DNA of 64,000 bases from Eutreptiella sp. 'Long Island Sound 2002' (lineage: Eukaryota; Euglenozoa; Euglenophyceae; Eutreptiales; Eutreptiaceae): the NCBI GenBank assembly GCA_964036045.1, contig OZ038381.1, forward strand, positions 148,747,596 through 148,811,595, read 5' to 3'. The stretch's first letter is position 1, and each line of letters begins with the position of its first letter. Under the pieces are notes generated by a model. It ran no database searches and was not told the origin of the DNA. It saw only the letters and a program-made list of their open reading frames with translations. Positions 12,171 to 23,687 of the stretch are shown here, piece after piece. The position numbers were made by a program, and so were the translations under genes.

Positions 12171-12268
12171 CGATAGCCGTCCGCATTAGAGCGTTCGACT
12201 GTACCCTAGTGGGCAAGCATATGTGCTCTAGGGAAGGAGGGTCCTGGGTTCAAACCCCACTGAGCCCA
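12171..12268 (+). other. tRNA-like (A/B-box-like) block in retrotransposon 3' region
   Basis: TTAGAGCGTTCGACTGT resembles the D-arm end and anticodon arm of a tRNA, and GGGTTCAAACCCC at 12246-12258 is a good Pol III B-box/T-arm. Between them CCCTAG...CTAGGG (12203-12226) can form an extra hairpin. No acceptor stem of seven pairs can be drawn, so it is not a working tRNA gene as it stands. It is conserved at 41702-41797. Confidence 0.4.
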
Positions 12269-12494
12269 AATTTTTACAAAACGTTTTTGTTGCACGCTGG
12301 CGACTTTTGAGGAATGCCCCATCGAAGGGAAATCATACACAGTACATTACACTGTTTTTGGAGGGTACCTACAGTGTGATAGGCTTCTATGAACTGATGC
12401 GAGTGTTTTTGGTAGTTTTAATGCATTTTCTGAGGTAACTTTGAAAATATTTGAGCCTTTCTCCCTGGTCCTACTAGCTTGATCAACTAGTACT

Positions 12495-12505
12495 CCAGGG
12501 GGGAG
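12495..12505 (+). other. Polypurine tract of gypsy copy 1
   Basis: CCAGGGGGGAG directly precedes the 3' LTR and is identical in copy 2 (42025-42035). It is the expected primer site for plus-strand DNA synthesis. Confidence 0.65.
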
Positions 12506-13210
12506 TAAGAAACAGTCACTGCCATGTCTTTCTTGGAGGGCTTGATCCAGGCCAAGCCCCCCTTAAAACCCTTTTGTTGATGCTAAGACTAACTTAGGTA
12601 TCTTTATCACTCTTTTGAAGCTTTTAGTACACTTTATCAAAGTAACTAGGGTTATAACCCTAGCCCCCCATGAAGTTCACCCCTACCACTCAACTGAGCG
12701 GAAAATATCTTCCTTCATGGAGGATATACCGAAATAAAGTAGGCTTTTCTTGCTTTAGGCCTTGGAGGTTAAGCCTAGTTGTCTCCCACCCCAAGACCCC
12801 TATACTCAATTGTTTCTACCACTTATTTTGGTTATACACTTTAACTGTTTCTGAATTCAGTTGCATGGCCAAGTCATATTCTGTGTCTGGCCTAACTCCT
12901 TTGCCCCATATTCCTAACCAACACTATTTCATCCAAAAGAGTGCACATGAAGTGCTTGATGCTAACTTGGAGGCCAGAGTCAGGCCAGTCTTCACATAAA
13001 ATCTTTTGTTTTATCCATTGGTGATTGAATCCTTGTATCTATACCTGCTTTGTCTATCTGCAGCCCTTTGTTACACTGGATGTCAAACTATTAATTGATT
13101 CGATCCACATCCTGTTCTTGCTCTACTTGCTCCTTTGGCTTTGGGATTTCACCATCAAAAACCTGCAGGATTTCATCAAAATCTATAGGGCACTAATCAA
13201 GGACATCTTT
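12506..13210 (+). repeat. 3' LTR of gypsy copy 1
   Basis: Pairs with 1871-2578. It begins after the polypurine tract with TAAGAAACAG and ends near GGACATCTTT. The 18-bp palindrome lies at 12646-12663. Scattered substitutions relative to the 5' LTR show that the insertion is not recent. Confidence 0.85.
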
Positions 13211-15442
13211 CTAAAGGTTTCTATGATTGCTTTTGGGCAATATACATTGGTACAGGTGTTCTCCGCAACCTACCAGGCCTCAATTGCACCGCGCATGAGG
13301 CATAATAACACATAGGAGGTTGTTTCTCCCACTCTCTTAGGGTGGGGTCCCTTTGGAGAAAGTGCCAGACTTGAATGCTTGCTTTTTATGTCTGCCGCAG
13401 CCTTCAGTCGTAGCTGCAACCATTCTGTTCAACAATATCCAGACTCTGCCATTCATTCATCACTTGTGGGTCCCATTGTTCAGTTTCTTATGGTTCGCCA
13501 CTATTGTTGCCTTGGTACTTGGGGTGTAGGTTAGACAATAGTGGTCCGTAAAGCCAGATATGTTTTTTACCATGAATGCGGGACGCTTTGAGACCATTGT
13601 GAGGGAGCATTTTCTTGCGACGTTGCGGGTGTGGTATGGAGTTTGAACCCTCTGAAGGGGTCATTTGCCCAAGGTTTTGCACAACGTTGGAAGACTCCCT
13701 GGCTTGAGTGCTGTCACATTAAACAGCTTTTCAAGTGTTTATGTTATGCCCAATATTTTCTTCGTCGGCAAAGTATTGTGCCGTGCAAGTGTAGGAAATG
13801 GATCTTCAAAATTCATGGCAAGGAGTAGCACAATCATACAATGTTCTGAAACACTGCAATGCTAGAACCTCTAAGAAATAAGCAATGCTATCCTCAACCT
13901 CCGACAGCAGAGGGTAAATATGCAAGTGTAGCTTTGCCAGCGGTAAGGCCTGCATGCTCTTGCATTTGGATCAACTCACATGTATAGCCCGACACCAGCT
14001 CACAGACATGGACATCGTCATCAAAAGTTGCTCTCACGGCTGAGTTGCTCCAGCGGTGTAACAATGGCTGCATTCAAGCTCCATCCCATGAAAGTCCAAA
14101 GTGTCAACCTAAAAACACTACACTTTTGCCTGCAAGTTGTTGAACTTGGCATCTTTGTCGACAATGAACTGAACCACAGTTGCCTGATGTTCAGTCCAAT
14201 TTGCCTGTGAATTCGGACTAGATGATAAGCAACACTTGAAAGCTCCAATCCGGTATTGTTGGCGACTTTTGCAATTTCATCACATCTCATGCTCGGCAAT
14301 TTGATTCGCAATCTCACCCTGTTTTTCCTTTTCTGCTACACAAACTACAGAGTGCCACGGAGCATATACGAAGCAGCACGAGCACAACAAAGAGACATGA
14401 TGAGACTGGGACAACAAAAAGCAAACGGCATCGGCGAAAGCCATTTATGGGAGTGCGTTGTAGCTGCTCTATGCGCTGCTCCTACTCTTTCGAGAACTGT
14501 CAGGCTACACTACTCCATGTTTTGACCCTTATGGTACAATGCATGTCATAGAAAGATGGTTTATTAATTCAGCTTTCCCAGAATCAGTTTATATCATTTA
14601 AAGGTTTCGGGGCGCAATAGGTTTAAAAGAAAAACCTTGAGGAGGTGCTACGGTATGAACGGAATGTAGGGCCATACGAAGTTACAATTTTGTTTTGTGC
14701 TCAGCAATATTTGAAAATCCGTGTCGGTCGGTCGGTACGACCCCAACACAAAAGATTTTGCCGTGACATGTGCACAAACTTGCCCCGTTGCAACCGTCTT
14801 GTTCAATTGGAATGAAACAGATTTCGCACATTAAACATAGACAGGTATATATATATATATATCTTTTACCAAAACTCGTGTTTGTCTTTCTTGATGCTTT
14901 TTTGTTCCTTTGCACCGTGTACATTTAGAACCCTTTTTTTGCAAATGGTTGTGCAGCAATGGATTTCAGCCTTGCAGCAAATTCAATACCATACAACTGT
15001 GATTTCCAAAGGGACGGAATTCGTTCAACTAGGCCGGCTTGCTGAGGTGAGCCGCAGTCCGGCTGGTCGCATGGAGGGGGGAACCTCGGACTGATCCGAC
15101 CCTGTAGGTACCTAGTCAAGCGTGTGGGCTCATTTTTGATACTACACTGTGCAGGATGATGGCACAGTGGGAGGCTCCCCGACCATTGGGCTGCAAACAT
15201 GATAAGCGGTTTGGTGATATTCCGATGATCCCCAATGTTGCTTTCCACGGTGAGGGGGAAGTGTACCTCCGGGAGGGGCCTATACTCCTGCAAGAGTGGC
15301 CTGAAGGCCACCCCCAACGGGAACAGGGGATGTCTGGGAAGTACCACCGGTTCTTGAAGGTTGAAACCTCTTCAATTCGGTTAGGAGCAACAAATCGATG
15401 GGCACAAGGAGATTGGTTTCTCTTCTTACGCTTTTTCTCTTC
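13211..15442. other. Unassigned DNA between gypsy copy 1 and the minisatellite
   Basis: Open frames are short and overlap on both strands. A (TA)n run lies near 14846-14864. The only stretch that looks modestly protein-like is 14940-15458, listed separately. I recognise no known element here. Confidence 0.4.
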
Positions 15443-15458
15443 CACTCCCTCCGAGTGA
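15156..15458 (+). CDS. Hypothetical open frame or exon
   Basis: A 100-codon frame starting ATGATG encodes a polar sequence with no repeat structure until it runs into the 21-bp minisatellite at its 3' end. An upstream frame at 14940-15048 ends at a GAG|GTGAGC donor-like site, and GTGCAG at 15148-15153 looks like an acceptor, so the two could be exons. However, joining them there does not keep this frame. No family recognised. Confidence 0.2.
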   Translation: MMAQWEAPRPLGCKHDKRFGDIPMIPNVAFHGEGEVYLREGPILLQEWPEGHPQREQGMSGKYHRFLKVETSSIRLGATNRWAQGDWFLFLRFFSSTPSE

Positions 15459-15546
15459 AAATCCACTCCCTCCAAGCGAACGTCCACTCCCTCCTACTCT
15501 ATTTCTACTCCCCATATATAAATACATGTATGTACATCTATGTATC

Positions 15547-15577
<31 letters not shown>

Positions 15578-15717
15578 GTATATGTATGTATGTATACTCC
15601 CTTCGAGTGAAACTCCACTCCCTCCAAGCGGAAATCCACTCCCTCCTGCTCAATTTCTACTCCCTCCAAGTGAAATATATACATATATATACAAATACAT
15701 GTATATACATCTATGTA

Positions 15718-15752
<35 letters not shown>

Positions 15753-15954
15753 GTATCTATCTATGTATACTCCCTTCAAGTGAAAGTCCACTCCCTCCCC
15801 CTCAATTTCAACTCCCTTCAAGGGAATACCTACTCCTTCCTACTCAATATCACCTCCCTCCTGCTCAGTTTCCATTCCCTCCGAGTGAAAATCCACTCCC
15901 TCCAAGCGAATATCCACTCCCTCCTACTCAATCTCTACTCCCTCCAAGTGGAAT
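15443..15954. repeat. 21-bp minisatellite (CTCCCTCC family) with TA-rich interruptions
   Basis: Units start CTCCCTCC and continue with AAGTGAAAATCCA, GAGTGAAAATCCA or TACTCAATTTCTA variants. (TA)n blocks interrupt the array near 15544-15600 and 15715-15770. The same family is present in reverse orientation at 54717-55520. Open frames across it are repeat artefacts. Confidence 0.8.
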
Positions 15955-16135
15955 ATATACATATTTATACAAATACATGTATGTACATCTATATATATAG
16001 ATATATATATATGTATATATGTATATAAACATATACAGACATACACACACACACACACATACATATATATACATATATATTACACACACACACACACACA
16101 CATACACATATATATATCTGTATACATACATACAT
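15955..16135. repeat. TA/CA microsatellite, left of the LINE
   Basis: Mixed (TA)n and (CA)n runs with short unique spacers. The order of blocks, including ATATATTACACACA and CTGTATACATACATACAT, matches 55800-55925 upstream of the intact protease gene. This indicates that 15955-16135 and 28504-28580 were one microsatellite before the LINE inserted. Confidence 0.75.
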
Positions 16136-16136
16136 G

Positions 16137-16156
16137 TAGTCATAGTCATAGTCATA
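16137..16156 (-). repeat. 3'-terminal hexamer tail of the LINE
   Basis: On the minus strand the element ends in three copies of TATGAC or its rotation. Short tandem repeats in place of poly(A) are known at the 3' ends of several LINE clades. This places the 3' end at about 16136. Confidence 0.55.
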
Positions 16157-18899
16157 ACCACTTATCATGCCGTCTACTGGAGTTACCGGGCATCTCGCGC
16201 CGACAGGTGGTTTCCGCCCCGCTCGATCTCGTGGGTCCCAGGGCTGCCTGAGGTGGCCCAAAGCAAGACAGAGGACCCAGAGGACCGGGGATACCGGTCA
16301 ACAAGGCTTTGAGGGCAGTGGCAACTGCAAAGTGTTAGTATTAGCAACGGCGACGGACGCTGGCCCGTTTGTTCGCCGGGGGTAAGGGGGCAAGGCACAG
16401 CAACGCAGCAGCATCGCAACAAGCAGAAAGAAAGGGCATGTCTGTCCGGCGCAAAGCGGCAACCAAGGAACAAAGCAGCACGCATGCGGCGAAGCAAGAG
16501 CGGACTCTCGGTCGTTCGCGTACCCTCGCCACCGTGGAGACGTCCATCACCCGTGACCCCACGGAATCAATTGCCAGCTGCGTACCCGTAACTGCCCACC
16601 ACCCCTGACTCCACGTATCCCACTGCCAGCACGCAATAACCCGTATATGCATAGCCAGGATTTCTGGGAGGCTCCAGCCTAGCCTGGCCCTCAGCTTTCA
16701 TCGCCCCCATGTCCCCACAATGTACGCCGCTGACCCACCGCACCAGTCCCCTAGTATAGTACAGAAACACGGTATCAACTCCACGTCCCCGTGGCCCTGT
16801 GCTGCACCCACACCCCTGATATATACCATGCCGGCACTCCATGTCAGGGGCCAGTACCCAATCAGCTTCGAGGCATCCACTTTCCCACGTATAATATAAC
16901 ATGAGGGTCTACAGGGGGGACGCCGGACGCTACTCGACGGGAGTGGCGCAACCCGTGAATATCGCTGGCTGGGATTCGGGCTGGTGGGTGCCGTAGCTTG
17001 GTTATCGACCCCCTGTAGGGGTACCCACCAGAGGCTCGCCCCGGGCTGTGGTAACCAGTTGCACCTCTTCTGGCCGACATACATTGCCCTGGCGCCTACC
17101 CTTGACCCTTACCTGCACTGATTGGCCAGCTCCCGTGGTTGCGCCTCTTCCGCCTCAGCAGCGGCCAGGCCGCAGGTTCATCCCCCACCTACTTATGGTA
17201 TTGGCCCGCGCGTCACCCCCCGGACCACTCAGCATGCCGCTCCTCCTCTCTCCCCGCCTCCAGCCGACTGGACTGGCGCCCCCCAGGAGTAAGTCGCTAC
17301 AAATGGTGAGGCGACCGCATACTCAACGCTACAACGCCGCGCAGTACCGCTGCCGCCACGCCGATGCCACCTGCGAGCCGCCACCACACGCACCACCGCA
17401 ACCGCAAGGCCATGGTCAGAGGTTAGACTATGTACATGCCTGCGGTCACGGTCCGTCTAGTTTGTTGACGGGGCCAGAGGATGCCCCTACGCGCCCCCTG
17501 AGTTGTTAGAGGGGTCAGGGGGACGCCCCAGTAGCGCCATGCATCCCCGCAGCTCCCCCACTGTACGGTTCCCCAGTACCGCCGCGTACCCCCACCGTAC
17601 GGACCCCAGTACCGCCGCGTATACCCCGAAGAACTCAGTACACCATCACCTTGAACTCCGCGTGCTCCTCGTGAGTGCTCCTCCCAGGCTGCCACGCCGT
17701 CTCAAGTACGCCCGCAATACTGTCCGTCTGACGATCTTGCTGTCACATCCCTCTACCCACACATCACCACTTCCGCGCCGCTCCCGGGGCCTGCAGGCTG
17801 TCCCCGCAACCCCGTGTAACACTCCCAGAGGGCGCCGCAACACGTGCACCGTACCGCCGGCAACGATGTCGCCCGCCCCCAGACAACTCCGTGCACAACC
17901 CCGAGCAACCACTCCCAATACTGCCGTACCCAGGCCGCCAGTAGAGACCCCGGTGCCATGGGAATACCCTACAGGGGTTTGGGCCTTATTATGCTGGCCG
18001 GGACGACCCATGACACCTCACTGTTGTATGCGGCGACCCGGGGCAGGCGGGTGAAGCATCTCTGTCCGACCCTCATGCACGGGGGCGGTACGGCTCGCCA
18101 TCAGGCCGGCACGACCTGTCACATCGCGTTGGCCGTCATACGCCGCCTGCCAGTACCGCACAATCAGGCCATGAGGGCACTGCTTCTCAGCCGCTACCCC
18201 TTCCCCTGCGTCCATCGTAGGGACGGTAGCAGGTGCACCCAAAATACCTAACCCCATTAATCTGCATCACCCCCGGCCCCCACCACGCCATCACCATTTC
18301 CTCCGTGATGCCACAACCAGAGTATCCCCGAGTCGCCCTCCAGAGCCGCCCACCACAGCAGCAGGGGCAAGGCTGCCGACGGCGCACCAGGGCACCGTAC
18401 CCCTTCCACTCGGACGCTCTTCGGACCACCCTGGATTGTCTTCCAGGCACTTGAGGACATCCGTCCAGAGTGCCGCAGTGCCCACCTCGCCTTAGGCCAC
18501 CCCCTATCGGCACGCACCTTACATGTCCTGCATAGTGGGACGGAGGCACATTGATGAACCCAAACTGACGCTGTTTCCCCGCACCCGTGGCATCGCTGCG
18601 GAAGCACAGACCGTGACGGAACGCAGCTACCATCACAACACTGCGACCACAGGTCCTACCATACATCGCAGCACGCGTCCCGGAGTCCGAGCAAAGCACC
18701 CGCCAGCGTGCGTGCTGTGGCACAACTGAGGAGGCTGCGCCTCGCTTTCTCCCACGTGGACACCGGGCGGAGTATCGGTCGCCCGTTGGGCATCACCGGC
18801 AGGCCCGCAATCAGCCGGGGCCACCGCGCAAATTTGGGGCTGTGTGCGCCATGCGCCAGGACCTCCCAACCGTAGTCCCGTAAGACCTCCCCGATGACA
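16157..18899 (-). other. 3' region of the LINE, no recognised domain
   Basis: GC-rich sequence with several overlapping open frames on both strands. A minus-strand frame near 18607-18500 has C-x2-C and C-x5-C-x2-C spacing that could be a zinc ribbon, but it is unsupported otherwise. The structured block at 16963-17130 is the only conserved element found. Confidence 0.4.
16963..17130 (-). ncRNA. Structured RNA-like block in the LINE 3' region
   Basis: On the minus strand this block matches the blocks at 47892-48064 and 62830-63002. It starts GCTGGCCAATCAGTGCAGG and contains a 9-bp stem (17023-17031 with 16981-16989). The stem encloses a C-rich/G-rich hairpin and the loop CGATAACCAAGCTAC, and is followed by CGAATCCCAG. 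Three of the nine stem pairs differ from the other copies by compensated changes. Function unknown. Confidence 0.6.
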
Positions 18900-20487
18900 T
18901 CAACCCCGTCTTATCCCGGGCCCCTGGCGGATGCTAGAACCAAGCGTTGTCCTCCCGTCGAGCCTCAATGACCGCCGCGAGGCCCAGTGTGTCAAGGGTG
19001 TGACGGGCATTGGCAGCCACGTGGTTGTCCCCCTCTGGCAGAGAGAACATGGTCTTTGTGACGTGGCCCTGCGCATTGTCGCCCTGTACCCATGCCAGCT
19101 GCTTGGAGGCCACCAACACTGCCATGGACCGCCGCTCTGTGACCGCTGGTATGGCTCGTCGCAGCTGCCGGTCATACAGCCACAACGTACCCACGTCAAG
19201 TACGACAGCCACCGCCAGGTCTGGGAGACTGCACAGAGGTTGCTGAAGGACCGGCAGCACCTCGCGAGGCAAGCCCATGACGTTGCCCACAGCCGGATGG
19301 TTGGCGTACACCTGGAGCCAGGGATCACTCTGGCTGTCAGGGCTTCTCACCATGGTACCACGCACCAGGGCCCACGATTGCGCTGACACCACGCTGGACC
19401 ACTCCCTGAATGCCGTGATGTCCCGTGCCACCCAGGAACCGATCCACTGGCTGAAGGCCTGCGCCTACGCCGCCATCCACTGAGGGAACAAGGACAATGC
19501 CTCTTCGTGCGCGATGCACGTCCGTGGCACCAGCAGTGCGTGCAGCAGTGCCCTCTGAAAGGTCGCCCGCAGGTCGCCCGGGAGGCCGGCAAACGGGTTC
19601 CACGGCAGACGCTGCTGGATCCTCCCTGCTGGTGGGCAGAAGGGTGTGTCACCTCGCAGGAACGCGTATATCGCCCTCCTTCGATCTTGCATCGGCAGCT
19701 GCATGATCTGAGTGAGCCGATGGTTCCTGCGGGCATACACATCTTCCCCAATCTGGACCATGTCCTCCACAAAGAGCCTGGCCTTGACAGGGCCCCAGGA
19801 CGACGCCGCTCGCACCGCAGCAAACAGCCGCTTCAGGTCCCCGGGGTCGACACCCGCCATCAGGGATTCAGTCCACCTGCAGCCGTGTTCCCTCCATGCC
19901 ACGAACTCCATCGCCCTGTCTGTCAGGGGTAGCTCCGCCTTGAACTCCTCCACACGCCTGCACAGGAGCCCAGCCACCTCCTCGTCTCGCGCACACAGCA
20001 GCCGCATGTGGCCAATGTCCTCCTCCGCCCCCCCACAGAAGATACAGGGGTGAGGCGGTATTGCCATACGCGTGAGCTTCTGTCTCCATTGTCGCATGAC
20101 CTGCATTGTGAACAAGCGACCGTCACGTGCCCGCAGCATATTTCTGTGCGTTGGGCCATGGTGTACAGCTCCCAGGGGCACCGCCTCGCAGGCGCCAGCC
20201 AGTGGCGTGTGCGCCCTGGTGCGTGCCGCCAGCGAACGCCACTCCATCTCCCGGACTTGCTGAAGGGCTTGCATGCATGGCGGGCGCGGCTCAAGCTCTC
20301 CATTATCCCCCGGCACCAAGAGGATGGCGTGCTCCTTTGGTAGGACGAGACTGACAGGCGGGGCCATCGCACGGGCCGCGGCAGAGTCCGGCCCCTCGAG
20401 CGGGACTGCCAGCAAGTGCGAGCTCTGCCTCACCACCCAGTGGTGCGGCCCCCCAACTCGGCGTGTCAGCCGCCGCAGCCCCTCCAC
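18900..20487 (-). pseudogene. LINE ORF2 C-terminal region with CCHC zinc motif
   Basis: The minus-strand frame from 20487 to 19465 encodes about 340 residues without a stop and contains C-x2-C-x7-H-x5-C (CIFCGG...GHMRLLC) at about 20052-20000. This is the zinc motif typical of the C-terminus of LINE ORF2 proteins and is thought to help bind RNA. Another open stretch on the minus strand runs 19431-18934. It follows the RNase H-like part directly and has no other recognised domain. Confidence 0.6.
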
Positions 20488-20520
20488 TATCCAGCTCAGT
20501 GCGTGCTGGTTGACCAGATG

Positions 20521-21300
20521 TCATGTCGGCCCCTTGATGCCACGGTACAGGGCCTCCTGCGCCCTGCGGAGATGCGCCCCTATGATGGGCGCATCCACCA
20601 CGTGCACCGTGCACGCTGGGGGGGCCATGTGCAACAGGTAAGCTGCCGCGCCGATGATCTCTGCCTCCGGGACCGTGCCGTAGATGGCACCCATCCACAT
20701 GGGGATTCCGTGGCTGGCCACCGCCACATTTGTGGCGTCGTCTCCCTGGGGCGACGTGTCAGACGATGTGACTTTAGTCGCCAACGGCACCCAGCAGTAC
20801 CGGTGGGGTTCCAGCCACGCCACGTCGGAGTCGGGGCTCTGCACCACCCTTCCAAGGGACGCCGCACTTGAGGCCGTGAGCTCTGGGGACAGGACTACCT
20901 GCGGCCGATACACCGCATGTGGTCTCCAGGCCAGGTCACATCCACAGACTGACTTGATGGCGTCCAGGGCGGTGGTATACTCCGCCCCGAAAACCGTTGT
21001 GGAGCAGGAGGGCTGGTACACCACCACAGATCCCTGTTCCACCGCGCCGCCATCACGCAACGACATGACGGCGACGTGCTGATCGTGCGGCACGTTGGAC
21101 ATCCGAACCACTTCGAGGACCAAGTACTCATCCGGATACGGGACAGGGCCTGCTGGTAGCAGAAGGACAATTGCCCACTCGCTGCACCCGTGCACCGCCG
21201 CGCATGCCCTGGAGAACGCTGGCCGCCCGTGCACAACCCACAGTGGTGACGGGTGTATGCCGCCCCCGGCGTGTGGAGTGAGTAGGGGGACGGACGCCAA
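20521..21300 (-). pseudogene. LINE ORF2 RNase H-like region
   Basis: A 259-codon minus-strand frame. Near its end a Glu in EAEIIGAAAYLL and an Asp in VHVVDAPI are spaced as in LINE RNase H domains, where they bind metal. The first catalytic Asp is less clear. The frame is shifted relative to the RT part upstream at about 21290. RNase H would remove the RNA template after cDNA synthesis. The assignment rests mainly on position and on these two motifs. Confidence 0.45.
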
Positions 21301-23378
21301 CGTCCCCCAACAGAAACAGGAGGGCGGCTAGCGGGACGAACAGCATGGATAGCCCCGGGTTGGCCGGGTCCCATCCTTCCTCCCTGTACCCGCCCACCAC
21401 ATACACGTCCCCTGCAGCGGACTGTCTATTGCGTTTGCTGGCCTTCTTTCGGCGCACCGGGTGAATTAGCCGGTGAGTCAACGGACTAGGCAGCTGCGGT
21501 CGGAAGACGTCGCGGAGCCCCGTGAACCACACGTGGTCCAGCTGATGGGCCCTTACTCCTGCGTGCGGAAGGTGTAGGTGGTCCTCATGGAGCTCCTGGA
21601 GCTGGACAGCCCAGTGCCCAGGCGCAGGACAGGGGAGCCGCGCATGCAGGAGGTCATTTGCGGGATCAGTCAGGGACTGTACCGCCGCATCTGTGCGGGG
21701 CCCCGAGAGAACGCATATGTCTCTACCCTTGAAGGAATAGGATGGGGACACAAACTTCCGCCCTGCCCACTGCACTTGCGGCAGATGGGCTTGTACACAC
21801 GAGTACAGTGACGATGGCATGAGAAGTCCTACGCGCAACGTCCCCATCGCCCGGAGTACCCTGTCCACCCACGTATTGCCGGCGTGCGTGGCGAATGACG
21901 CAGAGGGCACCATGAACTGCCCGCACACTCCGTACTGCACGTTCATGTCCCGGAGCATGGCCCGCAGCTCATCCCGGACTGTCGTCGACCTGTGGTGGGT
22001 CACTTGAGCCATGGTCGCCACGACGGAGTCGCGGCAGATAACCTGGACATCCGCCAACCGTAACCCATGACCCGACCGCACCGCTACGTTGGACAGGTCC
22101 TTGGGCAGCTTCTCGAATTGCAGGGCTGCAGCCTTGATGGCAGTATTCAGCTTGATCACCGCCTCCGCCGTGTCGGACAGGTAGGGCGCCGCGTACCACA
22201 CGATGCCTCGAACCACAGCCGCCATCACCTCATGAGGCACCGACGCCGGCCCCAACGTGTTCTTGCACCAGCCCAGCAGAGCTTCACACCGGAGTACATG
22301 TTTTTCCTTCATGGTCGCCACCCCCCTGGGATCGAGGCGCAGGCCCGAGTATGGTACCGTGCCCTTGGCACACAAGGATACCCATGGGGCCGCCGTGTTC
22401 CCTGGGCTCAGGCACACCATGATCGAATGGATGGGAGCAGTATTGGCATAGGCGCATTTGCCGACATTGAGGGACATGCCCATGTCCGTGAGATACCGCG
22501 CTATCGCCGCTGCATACTCCAGGAAATTGCGGCAGGGAGTGCGCTATCAACAGGAGGTCATCACAGTACGCCTGCACCAGTGGTGGCACCGCATGGCGAG
22601 CATCTCCCCGCGCCTTGCAGGCAAGGCTCCGCAGGAGAGGTTCTAAGAGGAGGAGGTAGAGCACAGCGCTCTCCGCACTGCCCTGCTGCAGGCCCCTGTG
22701 GAGCCGAATGCTCGGCGTCGGGCCGTGCGCGGTGACGATGCGCACCAGAGACCCGCAGCTGAGGGTGTGGAAGAGCCTGATGAGCTCTTCCAGAACTCCC
22801 ATGTGGCGCAGGAGGAGCACCAGCGCCCCGTGCGGCGCTGTGTCAAAGGCTTTTGACACATTGAAGGCCAGGACGTGGATTTCCTCCTGCCCACGCAGCA
22901 GCCTGCGCTGGGCCAGGAACACGGGGGCAGCCGCCGTGGAGCCCGGCATGGCTCCGAACTGCCAGTCCGCAGCCAGTCCCTTGCGTGCCAGGACAGCTGT
23001 GCACCTCCGCATGAGCGGAGTCATGAGCATTCACATGTCTTGCTGCCCCAGCGCTATGGGCCTGTACTCGTCCAGGTTGCCCGTGGCGGTGCCCTTGGGC
23101 ATCAGCCAGAAAATGGCCTCGTGGCATGACTCCGGGACGTCCGAACCCTGCAGGATAGCCCTGTACGCGTGCACCAGGAGCCCCTGCACTGGTTCAGGCA
23201 GCTCCGCTATGAGGGCAGCCGTGACCCGGTTGGACCCCGGAGCTTTGTGGTCCGCCACGGCCTGCCACACGGCATCTTTAAGGTCCTGCAGGGTGTAGTC
23301 TTGTACCGACGCCCATTCCTCAGGCACCCCCCTGGGAACGTGGGCCCGGACGAGCCGCTCGAAGGCCGGCAGGTTCAC
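21301..23378 (-). pseudogene. LINE ORF2 reverse transcriptase, broken
   Basis: Motifs in order on the minus strand: KAPGSNRVTAALI, LMPKGTATGNLDEYRPIAL, FNVSKAFDT (about 22876-22850), GLQQGSAESAVLYLLLLEPLL and the catalytic YCDD at 22568-22557. These are diagnostic for LINE RT. An in-frame TGA at about 23031-23033 and a frameshift near 22450 break the frame. The thumb and connection region continues to about 21300. The enzyme would copy element RNA at the nicked target. Confidence 0.85.
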
Positions 23379-23687
23379 TGGCCACTTGGCGTACAGCGCC
23401 TCCCAATACCTCTGGACCTCGCCAATGACGTCCGAGGCCTCCTAGAGCACCATCTCCGACTCGCGGACGCGTACAGACCACAGGCCCGACGGGGCATAGT
23501 TCACCACGGTGATGGCCCCCCGTATCGCCGCCCATCAGAGCTGCAGATCCGGCACCCTGCCCCGCAAATAGTCCTTGATGGACCGGCGCCTGTTGCTCCT
23601 GAGGACACCCTGCAGCTCCTCCACGCGTGTCTCTAGCTGGTGGAGCTGTTGGTCCAACGCGGCACGTAGGTCCTCCACCGAAGCCGG

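Larger units (their letters stand above)
9656..12494 (+). other. 3' noncoding region of gypsy copy 1
   Basis: About 2.8 kb lie between the pol stop and the polypurine tract and align with 39191-42024 in copy 2. The region carries small open frames (9722-10069 and 11308-11694), short hairpins such as CCCGG-ACA-CCGGG near 10231, several degenerate CCCTA-GCG-TTAA-like motifs between 11250 and 11700, and a tRNA-like block at 12171-12268. No envelope-like gene with membrane segments was recognised. Confidence 0.6.
1871..13210 (+). mobile_element. Ty3/gypsy-type LTR retrotransposon with chromodomain, copy 1 (decayed)
   Basis: The element has two long terminal repeats of about 705 bp, a tRNA-iMet-type primer site directly after the 5' LTR, gag, and pol. 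Pol order is protease, reverse transcriptase, RNase H, integrase, chromodomain, which is the Ty3/gypsy (chromovirus-like) order. A 2.8-kb 3' noncoding region and a G-rich polypurine tract precede the 3' LTR. Total length is about 11.3 kb. Stops and frameshifts occur throughout gag and pol, so it is not autonomous now. A full-length relative lies at 31081-42741. LTR ends are placed by comparing the four LTRs; they lack an obvious TG...CA. A possible short target duplication is CAAAG left and TAAAG right, which is weak. Confidence 0.9.
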
